Shown here piece after piece: positions 33,479-45,404 of a DNA stretch of 64,000 nucleotides. Position 1 is the first letter of the stretch. Every line of letters begins with the position of its first letter. Position numbers and translations under genes: made by a program. The notes beneath the pieces were generated by a model, which saw nothing but the letters and a program-made list of their open reading frames with translations, had not been told where the DNA came from and did no database searches. Origin of the DNA: Fennellomyces sp. T-0311 (lineage: Eukaryota > Mucoromycota > Mucoromycetes > Mucorales > Lichtheimiaceae); NCBI GenBank assembly GCA_025266875.1, contig JALLLT010000015.1, positions 682,001 through 746,000 on the forward strand, in the 5' to 3' direction.

Positions 33479-35124
33479 TTATTTGGTTGCAAAGTCGGTG
33501 ATGGTATCAAGGATTTGCTCTTGCCACGCCGACTTGAAGAGGAACCAACCGTGGTCAAGACCGGCCATGACGGTTGAGCTGATGCCCTTCTTGGTGAGGT
33601 ATTCATGCACGCGTGATGAGTTGACAATGTTGTCGTTCTCCGACAGAAACACTTTGGTGGCCCGCGGCATGGTTGTCGTACGATGATAATACTGGTTCTT
33701 GTTTCTATTTGTTGGCTTCTTGGTTGGAGTTACATACAGCGCCAGTTGGAACCAGTGAAAGTGGCGAGAGATGTAGTATGAAATGTACAGTTCGCTTGAT
33801 GCGAAGAACTTGACAATAGACTGCAAGAATAGATTTAGACCACAGATTCCGATAAACATACGATAAAAAAAAGAGAGCGTGTTTACCTCGCTGGCAGTCT
33901 TTGGTATGCGATAAACAAAGTTGACACAAATATCTTTGTAGTGCAGCATGAAGCAGATGGGATCGAGCATCACGACACCTGCCACAGTTTTGGGAATATG
34001 CTGTACTACCCAAGATGTGAGTGCAGTACCGAGAGAATGGGATACATACACGGCATCGCGAAAGCCATGTTGATGCAGCATACGTTCAAGATCCCGCACA
34101 ATTTCTTGCATGCTTGGCACATCTTCGATGCATCGCATAGATACATACGGCTGTTCGACACAAAACAAAGGCGCATCAATTCCGATAAGGTGGTACACGA
34201 ATTTCAAGTAAGGCAGGAGTCCAGGGCCGATACCGTGGATAAAGACGATGGGTTTTTTGTCGGCCCGATTGCCTTCACGATACCAATATGCCGTGCGTCC
34301 AACCTTGGATGACGTTTGCGCACGAGACGATAATGATGCGGCGGCTTCAGTCCACCATAACGACAATGCCGAGGGTATATCGGGACCGAATTTCCGGAAG
34401 CCCCAAAAATGAAGTAAAAAGGTGTTAAGATACGTCACGGTCAAGATGAAAAGATAGAATGCAAGGGGTCGATGATATGCTTGTACGGGATCCAACGTCA
34501 AACGGAACGCAATAATGTCTTCGTCGTAGCCTGGTGCGAATTTGATGCCAAACGTTTCCGAAAAGTGATTGATCATCCAGTACATTTCGTTCGTAGCTGC
34601 TTCGTCTTCCAATACACTTTCCAGGGGCTGTGCAAAGAACGCCCAGGCAATCCTTTTTTTTGTTAAACAATGAAGAAAAGGGGTACATCAGTTATATTGA
34701 GCCCTGTTTGTGTTTATGCTTTCTTTGTTTACCATTCTGCTAGATTTTCGCGTCGGATTTCTCCAAGTGTTGGATTCTGTGATGGATCGTGTGAGCGCAT
34801 GAACCATCCGACGAGCCATTCATCCACATCGTCAATGTTGCTGATGCAGTTGTAGTACAGGTTACGGCGACCTTTAGGACCGGGATACACCGGCGGTAGA
34901 GGGCATTGCATCCGATCACGCGTTATTTGAAAGAAGACATAAAAGATAAGCTCACACCCAAGCCAGTAGTGTAAAAACGTGTCGATCGCATGAAATGTCG
35001 TGAAGAGTGGTCGCTCGGTGGCAAGGTAGTAGATGTAATAGACAAAGGCAAGTGGTGCTACGGCGGTCTGCAGCACTGCAACCGCGTATATAATGTTTCT
35101 CACGATAAAGGAGTCAGGTATCAT
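33479..35124 (-). CDS. Membrane-anchored alpha/beta hydrolase
   Basis: Three exons (34733-35124, 33887-34652, 33479-33820) give 499 residues. The N-terminus has membrane helices (YAVAVLQTAVAPLAFVYYIYY, YWLGCELIFYVFFQI), then a soluble linker, another helix pair (LAFYLFILTVTYLNTFLLHFW) and an alpha/beta hydrolase domain. KPIVFIHGIGPG forms the oxyanion hole, AVYVSHSLGT carries the nucleophile Ser337 (first Gly of GxSxG is Ser), SENDNIV the acid and GLDHGWF the His. The substrate is probably a lipid or ester; the family is widespread in fungi but uncharacterised. Intron 33821-33886 is 66 nt, frame-preserving and stop-free, so both spliced and retained forms are translatable. A possible 42-nt intron at 33692-33733 was left unspliced. 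Confidence 0.8.
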
Positions 35125-38100
35125 ATGTGGCCGATCAATGTTTATGTCAACTCTAGTGAAAAGAAAAGCGAGTGAGTTGAATGAACGGGATACAAATAAT
35201 AAAAAGGCATCCTTTCACATGCCGCACCCCAAACCCTTTCAGGCGGAGTAGAAGTTCAAATGCGTCGCGATGGTTGGTTGGAATTCCCCAGAAGCCCTCT
35301 CTTTGTCCCAGCTGCAGGGATTTATACTTTCGGTAGGAGTTCTTGTCCGGCTCACTTCGGTAATTTAGCCGATGAATATGCGCAACTTTTTGGGGGAACA
35401 TGTGGAAAAGAAACCGAAATAAACAGAGCAAACAGTCTATATGTGTGGGAAGCTCTTGTAAACAAACATGTAACCTCTTGACGTGTTGACAGGTCGTCAT
35501 TGCCTACCCCACTCTTTTTTTTTCAGGAGAAAGGTTGTACAATCAAACTTTCATATGATCATGAGCAAGCACCAAAAATGCAGCTTCTGAGATAAAAAAG
35601 TCGGGTACCCGGATGGTGTCGTACCGATTCCGCGCTTCTATTACCTAAAGTAGTCTTGGTAGTAATACAATGATACCGGGGTTTAACTCACAATTTCAGA
35701 TGTGTGTTCCTATGCAACACCAATTAGAAACATATCGAATCTGTTGATATGCAGATGCAGGATAGGATGCATTTCGTTGTCATAACGCGTAGCCCTTGGT
35801 TAGGAGTGCTTGTCAACGCTACCGACATGACGGGCCGGTATATTTTTAAGATGCACAATGAACTAGCTTTACCAAAGTTCCTCAAAAAAAATAAATGGCA
35901 ATCTTGGCAGAAAGGCTGGCGTCTTTTTGTCCAAAAAGCAGTTTATTTCCGTAGCTTGGACAATTGCGTCATGGTTTTGGAATGATGCAGGTTTGTCATT
36001 TACGGAATGACAACGTCAACATGTCACAGTGCTCATCTTGGTCTCGATATGAATATACATCAATGCTTTGGTTTAGACTAATCTTGGACCGCGGAGGCTT
36101 ATGCAGCTATACATAATGCACTCTACATGGAATTAACGTGAAAGTAGCTGGCGGCTTCCCTTGGTACCGAGTCGGTGACCCGGGAAATTTTGGCTTGTGC
36201 TAGGCTAGCTTATTTGATAAGTAACCATCACCTCAATCAGCAACGCGTACGTCGATACGTGTCATCATTTGATAAATACACCGTTGAGCTCAAAGCTTGG
36301 GGAACCCCGGCCAGCTTAAGTTAGGTAGTTCGTATTCCCAAGATACCATCAAGCCATTGCGCATTACGATCGCCAAGGCACTGATAAACCGAGTTGCTAG
36401 AAAAACAAGGCTAACAAACTTATGCATATTGAGGATATATTTATAAGCTAAACGCTGGGTAATATGTTTACTAGATCGCCAAGAATAATGCTTCTTTATT
36501 ATATCATAGGTCGTCTCGTGTACGGAACTGTTCTGAGAAGAAACGTGCACATACGTAACTAGCTCTCGTTACTGCGCATCGAGGGTTTACATGATGACTG
36601 ATCAGGGACTTTGGTTGTGACAAAAGGATGCAATGCAGCGGATACAATCCCGTGCAGGGACAATCAGTGGCGACTCGGAGAAAGGGGTGCAGCCAATCCA
36701 GTGAAAATCATATGGTATATCATCATGTTACTGGTGTCTTTGGTGCAAGAAGCTTCCAATCATGATCACGGTATTTCGTTTTCCCCAGCGTTTGGTGCTT
36801 GGCTGAAAAGGAGGGAACTTTAACTCATAGCAATTTGTTAAGTGCGGTATGGACGGGAATTGGCCATGGTATGAATCTTATCCCCTATCAATAACTACCA
36901 GAATAAATAAAAAAAGAGCATACACTCGGCCACATGCTCCGCAAAAGAAGGAAAATGTTTACGAAAAAAGACTATGGCACAGTATATTATGTCGGGATGG
37001 GGCGGCTTCTCCAGGTACATACATGCCTCGTTAATCGTGAAAACGACAAAGTTTGAAGGAAAAATATATATTCGGAATAAGTCTTGACTGTACCACTCTT
37101 ACTTCTCAACCACTACGCAGCGTCAACACGCTGAAAACGAGCTGAAAGGGCGGCGCTGTGGATCAACTACAATTCTGACCTCAAAATCCGAATGACTTAT
37201 ATACCAAAGCCATGGAGAATGGTGGCGTAGTTATCAGGTAAATACGCGAGCATGTTACAATTCAATGTGTCGTGACTATCTATCATTTGCGTAAATACGT
37301 TCAGACAGCAAGTATGACTTCTACTCGCTTAGAGCGTAAACTGAGAAAAGTAGCATACGTTCAACTAGAAGCTACTATAAGCATCGCTCTTTATCAAGAG
37401 GAAACCCAAAAAATGACCTTTTCCAAAGAGTATCGAATAGCACCGGTGGTAAAACGCAACTAACTTTATATCTAGACATACAGAGACCTAGAGCAATAAC
37501 AATGTAAAATACAATGATGAGCTTTAATTAATATATAAGGAGATAAAAAGCTACCAATAAATGAAACGTTTTTATGCAGGTGAGAAGGGTACGCATCCAA
37601 CGATTCATTGATATATCTAGATTTGGCTCGAGTATATTGGATCGGACAGGCAGCATCGCAACATATGACCAGGAAGCGAGCTTCCAGCTTGGAAGAGAAG
37701 AGTAATACATTAGCAAGTTCAGGATTATTGCAAGGTAGTAAAAGATATGGTCGTTGGTTCAGCCATGTGTACTATGATGGGTCAAGGACTTGGATCATTT
37801 ACTTGAGCGATAAACTTTGTAACAACTTAACAAAACAATAACTTGTTTGGCGGAATGTGTCTTTTTTTTTTGCTACAAAGATTATTAACCGCGTCAAATT
37901 CGAGTTTGTAGTAGAGTTATCTTTGACGAAAAAGGACGTCTCCTCGAATGTCACACTGGTGGCAAAACATTTTGTTGAGGCTTTACGTCTTGACCCCGCT
38001 CGTATTTCAAAATCACAGAATTGCTTTTACATTGACAAAACTTCGGGTAGCTCTGTCTATAATGATTCTGGCAATGATTCAAGCAACTGGAGCATGTGCT

Positions 38101-38603
38101 CGTGGATTAGTGTCGCGAGATGGGAGCGCTGTGATCACCATGATTTCCGAAATCTCAACATGAGATTACTTGCGCATGGTGCTTCAACCTGATCTCGCAT
38201 GGATTTACGCAAAGCGATAGAACGTAGTGTATTATAAGCCTATATAAAATGAGGCTTTGACCTGTCGCGACGTGAAGCGATGGATTGGAGCGTCACCAAG
38301 AAAGGACGGAGGATCAGATAGGAATTTGAAGCTAACAATGGGAATTTCTGTGTATTCATGCATTGGGCACTACTTTATTCTTGACGAGCTGCGCCCATCG
38401 ATTATAAACCGTACCATGTTGGATAATGTAAGATCCCTCCTGTTGTAGAAAATGAATTTCCAAACAGAAGCGCACCATGGAAAACACACTCCCTTTTTTG
38501 GACGACGAATAAGCCAAAGAAAAACATCTAGAAATTTGAATCAAAATCCCCACTACACTTATTTCCTGCTCCTTTTTTTTGTTTGCCACTCTAATAAATA
38601 TCC
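35125..38603. other. Intergenic region, 3.5 kb
   Basis: Divergent spacer between the hydrolase (-) and chitin synthase (+). I checked all frames of 60 residues or more and saw no domain, no transposase or reverse-transcriptase motif and no exon chain. Base composition is AT-rich throughout. The chitin synthase promoter should lie near 38200-38600, where T-rich tracts occur just before the ATG. Confidence 0.5.
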
Positions 38604-41600
38604 ATGACTTTTGGAAACTCTCGTCGCAACATCCCTAATTCTTCTAACCCATCCACGCGTGACGAAGACGACGGTATTAGCGGTTGGATATACAACTTTC
38701 TGTTTGGCCAATCCGACAATAACGCAGCACAAGTCGCCACAAGGAGTCAGGCTCCTTTACCCATAGACAGTTCATCATCAGTCCCTCCAATGTCAAACCA
38801 ACCGTACATGTTGACTAGCCCGTTTCGACCCACCACCGCTCCTGCAAGTGAGCTCCCTCCGTTGACGGACGAGCCTCCTCCACCACCTCCCCGTCCGTAC
38901 CATGAGCAGCAAAGCGCCGAGCATACGCGAAACAAGCTCAAGTCACCACCAAACCTTGCCGAACCTAGTTACCAACGTGCCAATCGCATATCTTCTACGA
39001 GCACATTGATTGACACGCCTGTGGACAGCGGAGTAGCTGACGCAAGGCCACGCATGCATTATGGACGTGCCCCAGCACATACTGCGCGTCGTTATGCAAC
39101 CCATCGGATCCGTTTGACGAGAGGAAATTTGGTGGTAGACCGTGAGGTCCCGGATGTGCTCCTCAACGCACTCCATAGAAAAGATCCTGAATTTACTACG
39201 ATGCGGTATACTGCAGTAACATGCGATCCGGATGAGTTTCCTTATAAGGGTTACGAGCTTCGCCAACAGATCTACGAGCGCGACACTGAGATATTCATTG
39301 TGATTACCATGTATAATGTGCGTCTCTCTCTTTTTCTTTATCATTCTTTCAACTAATATTCGTGCATGATAGGAAGATGAAATTCTTTTTGCGAGAACAA
39401 TGCATGGCGTAATGAAAAATATTGCTCACCTTTGTCAAATCTCTGGATCCAGTACCTGGGATACGAACGGATGGAAAAAAGTGGTCGTATCCATTGTCTC
39501 CGATGGCCGAAAAGTGATCAACAAACGCGTCTTGAGCATTTTAGCTGCCATGGGTGTATATCAAGCTGGCGTTGCTAAGAATGTTGTTGATGAGAAACCA
39601 GTCAAGGCTCATCTTTACGAGGTAGAATGGTGAATCCAATCCCGTTGCTTTAGCCAACTAACACGAAGGCACAAGTTTACCACACAGATGTCGATTGACG
39701 AAGACATGTCGATAAAAGGCTCAGATAAGGTAACATACGACTGTATTCACAATGAGCACCCATTCTAATGTTTAACTAGGGAATCGTTCCTGTTCAAATC
39801 CTTTTCTGCTTGAAAGAGAAAAACGCCAAAAAAATCAACTCCCATCGGTGGTTCTTCAATGCATTCGGGACGTTGCTAAAGCCCAAGATATGTGTCTTGC
39901 TCGATGTCGGGACACGACCTGGTAATGTCAGCATCTACCATCTTTGGAAAACTTTCGATCAACAAGCTCAAGTTGCCGGCGCATGTGGTGAAATCCGTGC
40001 TCTGCTGGGTCCGGGTTGCAAATATCTTCTCAATCCTTTGGTGGCGGCACAAAACTTTGAATATAAAATGTCGAATATCCTGGACAAACCAATGGAAAGC
40101 GTGTTCGGTTATATCTCGGTGCTGCCCGGTGCATTCTCAGCCTATCGGTTTTCCGCACTGCAAAACGATGTCGATGGCCATGGTCCCTTGGAAAAGTACT
40201 TTAAAGGCGAAGCACTTCATAGCAGCGGCGATGGTGGCTTATTCGAAGCAAATATGTACCTCGCTGAAGACCGTATATTGTGCTTTGAGCTTGTAGCGAA
40301 AAAAGGCGACCGATGGGTGCTGCAGTATTGCAAAAATGCGTTTGCCGTGACCGATGTTCCGGATGGTCTTGCTGAATTTATATCACAACGGCGTCGATGG
40401 CTCAACGGAAGCTTTTTTGCTGGTGTGTACAGCTTATGGCACTTTAGGGCAATGTGGCGAAGCCGACATTCATGTACCCGTTTGGTGCTGTTGACGATCG
40501 AGTCAATCTACAATATTATCAGTCTTATTTTCAACTGGATTGCATTGGTAAGCATTTTGTTATATCATCAGGTTGTTCATCTAAATGTTATATATAGGGA
40601 AACTTTTACATTGCATTTTATTTCATTACCCAAAGTCTCACTAACGAAGAAATCGATCCAATTGGTAATGGCTGGGGTAAACGGTTTTTTGACATATTCC
40701 GATACGCATACCTGTTTGTTATTGTTGTTGTATTCATTTGCTCCATGGGAAATCGGCCACAAGTGTTAGTCCTTTGGTTGGTAGAAAAGGTGCAAGTCAA
40801 GCTAACTGTATCAAATGTAGGTCGAAATGGCTTTTTACTGCATGTCTAGTCGCGTTTTCCATTATTATGACCTATATGCTTTTTGCCTCTGGATGGCTCG
40901 TATACAAGGGCATTCAATTTGCCAACACCGAAATTGATTGGACCAACAATAGCAGCGAAAACCTGGCTCTTGCATTTCAAAATCCTGGGCTTCGTAACAT
41001 TCTCGTCTCAATTTTGGCGACCTATGGGTTATATTTCGTATCCAGTCTGCTTTATTGTCAGCCAATGCATATGTTCACGAGCTTCCTGCCTTACTTGATT
41101 TTGCTACCTGGATTTACGAACATCTTGAACATCTACGCCTTCTGTAACACACACGATGTCAGGTATGTGATATATCCGTGTGACCATATCGATCGATGAC
41201 TCATCAATATGAATTAGCTGGGGAACTAAAGGCGATAATACCGTATCAAAGGACCTTGGTGTTGTCAAGAAGAAAAAAGGCGGGGACAATGACGACACTG
41301 TGGAGATCGAGTTACCCGCAGACCAAGTCGATGTGAACATCCAGTATTACGAAGCCATTAATGACTTGGAAAGGAAGATAAAGCCACAAGAGGTAATTTA
41401 CATTACCAATGAACTCACATACAGTAGCTTACGCGTAGAATGTATAGCCGCCGGCATCTTTCAGCCAGGAAGATTATTACCGATCATTCAGAACGCACTT
41501 GGTGTTGGTGTGGATCGCCTGCAATGTACTTTTAATAGTCATTGTGACCTCAGGAGAAGCGTCAACTATATTTGTCCCATCAGCAGGAACAACATACATG

Positions 41601-41690
41601 CTTGTCATTCTATGGGTGAATGCAGGTCTTGCAGCGTTCCGATTTTGTGGATCCGTCATGTACTTATTACATCGCCTATTCCTTTCCTGA
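38604..41690 (+). CDS. Chitin synthase (class I-III type)
   Basis: Eight exons (38604-39317, 39373-39621, 39676-39729, 39780-40547, 40598-40764, 40821-41162, 41218-41392, 41448-41690) encode 903 residues. The Pro/Ser-rich N-terminal 190 residues are followed by the chitin synthase N-terminal module ([40 protein letters not shown]). The catalytic part includes [31 protein letters not shown] (502-504) and QRRRW (542-546), and at least six C-terminal helices follow. It transfers GlcNAc from UDP-GlcNAc to chitin at the plasma membrane. The NRPQVSKWLF join requires donor GTTAGT at 40765 rather than the GT two bases before. The organisation (no myosin domain, long N-terminus) fits class I-III, not IV-VII. 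Confidence 0.92.
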
Positions 41691-41889
41691 GGATCTGACT
41701 AATAAATTCCTTTTGTTATACTGAAACAATTGATTGATGATTTTATTTCTATATATGAAATTGAGAAAGTGTGTATGCATTACGAATGTAAAGAATGATT
41801 ATCGACAGTTGCGTGAAGGTAGGGATATAAATATGCTAACTAGTGTAGAAGGGGATAAGTGAATGAATGATGAATTATATGTATACATT

Positions 41890-44800
41890 TTAGTCGCCGT
41901 GCATGATATCATCGATCATATTATCAAGCCACCAGAAACGATCTCGGGTTGGAAGGATAGTAAGCATAGTTGGTAATTCGATGGATGCTGATGAAGACGC
42001 AGTACTTCCTTGAAGTGCGGCAGCCCTTTTATCAGCAAGTGATTCCAGGCTGAGTAAAGAAAGACCGGCAGCAGCAGGAAACTGGAGTTTCGGTTTGCGT
42101 GTTCGTGGAGGAGGAGGTAGTGATGGGAGCGCGTTGAATACGCTCATTCTGTTATTCTCGGATGAGGATGGATCTGACTTATTTGTCGGTGATGTTGGCG
42201 TTGTACTGTCATTGGTATTGCTTTGAGGCGGCGCCGGGGCGACAATCGTTTGTGCACTGTCATTCTTGAAGCTACTACTTTTTGGGGCTAAATTCAGCGC
42301 TGGCGTAGTTCGAATGGGGTTCGGCTTTGCTGTTGATGAGGCTGGCGCAATAACTGCAGCGGTCGATTGATACACCCGTTGCTGCACCAAATACGTTGAC
42401 TCAGGAACACTTCGCATGGTCAACATGCGGTATCGTGTCACTGCCTGGTCCGTAATATGAAATGCAAGGCTCCGATAAAGAGGAAGTGGCAAGCACTTTA
42501 TATTCTCAGTAATCGTTTGGTTGATAGCGGATATTGTTCCCGGAATAGTGACCCAAGCGCGGAAGAGAATAAGTTGGCAAGGGCCCAAAGTCAAACCAAA
42601 TGGTGGGATGTCGATCACCTCGCCATGCAACCTGGCGATAGTTGCCAAGGGTTTACCGTAGCTGGATATATCGACCAATTGTCGGGACGCTGTTTCCAAG
42701 GCTCTTGTGAAACGAGTCGTTAATGTTGCACCTCGTGTACTCGTCGGCGACACTGGCGAAATCATATTGGCGCTAGAAATAGGAGATATACCACCGAAGT
42801 CAGGTGGCGATGCTCCGGATCCTACCAGTGTTGATGTTCCATCGCTCGACGTTGCCCAATCTGTCGATATTCTTCCCATCAGTGTACTTCCGCTTTCCCG
42901 TGGCAACTGAATATGACTCTCCAAAGAACACATGTTTTGGAGTGATTGACCGTGTAAGCTGAGCACACAATTTCGTTCTTCAGGTGCGAGAGAGATGGGG
43001 ACTTCACCATCGTCATATTTGAGTTTCACCATTGGGAACGCATGTCGTCGCTTTTTGTCGACAATAATATGGATATTCTGTGGGTTGTTCGACTTGTCTT
43101 CCTGAACCAGCACAGAAAGACCCATATATACCGCCCCGCGGGTAGCACCGTCTGGAATAGGTTCGTTGTCTGAAGATACTGAGGAGCCTGAGGTGCTTTC
43201 TGCAATCGATGGGGAACGTGGTGACGCAGATCCACTAACCGTCGGTGAAACATGTTGCTTTATCGTTGGATGCTTCACCGATGATTGCTGTTGATGCATC
43301 AAAACCGATACAGACTGTGCCAAAAGTCGCATGTCTACAAAATAACTCGACATGTGTTCTGTGGGGATTTGCAAATGGTCGCCCATCGTTCGAGAGATGA
43401 ACGTCGATTCAGCAAAACGGTATCCGAGAGCAAGTAATCGAGTGAGTTCCTTCTTATCAATACGTTTGACGACAAAGATATGTCGATCTTCCGCAATAGG
43501 ATCTTCCTGCGATGACAAGCGTTCTGTTGTTGCGGATGCTGGGCGACTGTTCTTTTGTGCTTCACGACTTTTATCATTCCGTTCATTCGAGCGTCGCTTT
43601 GACTTTTGCTGATCTACTGAATGGGAGCCTTCTTCGAGGATCGTCGCATTGTCGAATGTGGACATCGAAAAGTCGCTAGGGATACGAGTCATTGGCGCCT
43701 TTTTATCCATGCGAAAATTTTTGCTGAGACGATGGGATTGCTTCGTTTGCTTCGACTTGGACTCGGCATTGGCGGGCTCTGCCTTGGATGGCTCCCCAAG
43801 CATAAAATGGCTACCCTCGGCTCTGGTCTTTTTCTCTCGTCGTCGATTGAAGAATCCTGTGCGCGGCTTGGCAATCGTGTTGGTCTTAATTACATCGTCA
43901 AACATTGTACCCAACTCCGCAAGGGAGGGGAGACGAAGCTCGTGGGCAAGTTGACGAGCTGCCTCCAGGAATAGACTTTCAATAATGTCGTGTGGATCAT
44001 TGGTACGAGTTGAAGATTGTTCGGAAGGTCTGTCGCTAATTGAGCCGCGCCTCGCCCATTTGGTCGTTACGTCGAACAATCGAAGGAAGAGCGGATGACT
44101 GGCCGTGAATTCTTTGTCCAAACTCTAAACCAACCCCAATAAGGAAATGATCGCATTAGTACAACAAGAACAGTGAGAGGTGGTACCAATAACCCGGAGC
44201 TAATTATTACATGCATATCTGCATGTGAATGTGCGACAAGGTTACTTACATCTGCTTGCATGTCACTCAAAATCTCTTTTGTGGGTACGGTGCCATCCAA
44301 ATTGACTAATATGCGGCCGTTTTTGTCGAAGAATACTACGTCGAGTAATAGTCGTTGATTTTTGACCTGCATCACAATTGGTAAATGGGCAACGCCTGCC
44401 TTCATCGCAATGTACAACAAAATCACACATGCTGAGACGACGATAGCGGATATGATACCAATCAAAGCCGCCCGGCTGAGTCGTGGTGTAGGCGGAACTT
44501 GATTGTAAGGTAAGCGATATTCAGTACCGGCCATAGCAGTGTAGTGCATGCCTAAACGATACGCTTGTGGTTAGCCTCTTTCAAAAGTTAATCGTATGAC
44601 ATTTTTTCGGCACTTTACCGCACACAGCAACACCCATTAATACAGCCGATCCGAGCCGCTTGTACCATTGATTGGTCCAGTTTTCTCGAAGCTTGAAAAA
44701 GATGTACAGTGCGACGATGACAGCAGCACATGCAATAATGACGGCGCCTGCAATATACTCAATTTTGTACGTAAGGTGAAAGAAGTCGATCGCGAATTGG

Positions 44801-45404
44801 CCTACAGTGAATTTCTATTTTAGCTTGTACTGCACGTTTATTTTGCCATTAATGCAGGGCTTACCGAGATAGTGCATGACAGCGATACCAATCTATATTA
44901 CAGTTTGTAATGAGTATTCATCAATCATAGATATTTTGATAAAACATACACCAGCAAAGGCGCCACTCGGAATAATTCGTATAATTTGTGCTTCTTCCGT
45001 GACACCGACGAATGCGAATGCAATGAACATGCAGGCCATAGCAACGACCAGACTTGCGAACGTGAATCCCGCTGAGTAATTTAGATGATATTCGTTCCCG
45101 TTGTGGTAGAGTGTCAAACTGTTGTTTCCAATGAAATGCATCGACCATATTGCTACTCCACCCATCGAGATGGCGGCCGCGCCGAGTAGAAACCTAATTT
45201 AATTTTCTACCTGTCAGTAATCGGTGAGCGAATTCATAAGTGGTGTCGTTATTGGTACCAGTTGTGTACGCCGCGAAGATGTGTTCTCCTTGAAAGAAGC
45301 TCGAGAGTAGTTTGTGCACCAATTACGGCAATGACAAAACTCACAAAAATAATGCCACCATCAAACTCCTGTGTCGCCACCAGGGCTGATTCAGGAACGT
45401 CCAT
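41890..45404 (-). CDS. MHYT-domain membrane sensor-like protein with long C-terminal region
   Basis: Six exons (45259-45404, 44950-45193, 44865-44892, 44619-44801, 44250-44551, 41890-44124) give 1045 residues. The N-terminal 240 residues form about seven helices with three MHYT-type motifs: MHFIGN (67-72), MHYLGQ (from 136) and MHYTAM (from 202), the arrangement proposed to bind copper and sense O2, CO or NO. It continues with VKNQRLLLDVVFFDKNGRIL and an 800-residue hydrophilic region. That region contains folded patches (FVVKRIDKKELTRLLALGYR, PPFGLTLGPCQLILFRAWV) between Ser/Pro-rich stretches. Bacterial MHYT domains sit on GGDEF/EAL or kinase modules; none is visible here. The 28-nt exon 3 encodes the second motif. 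Confidence 0.87.

Noticed and set aside
33692..33733. Possible 42-nt intron in the hydrolase (GTAACT...CCAG)
   Set aside because: Shorter than every other intron accepted here and the in-frame read-through is acceptable, so it was left as coding; cDNA could change this.
36141..36180. Short match to the ACCGAGTCGGTG hairpin of CRISPR guide RNA scaffolds
   Set aside because: A 12-base chance similarity in eukaryotic spacer DNA; no repeats, no cas genes, no hairpin context.
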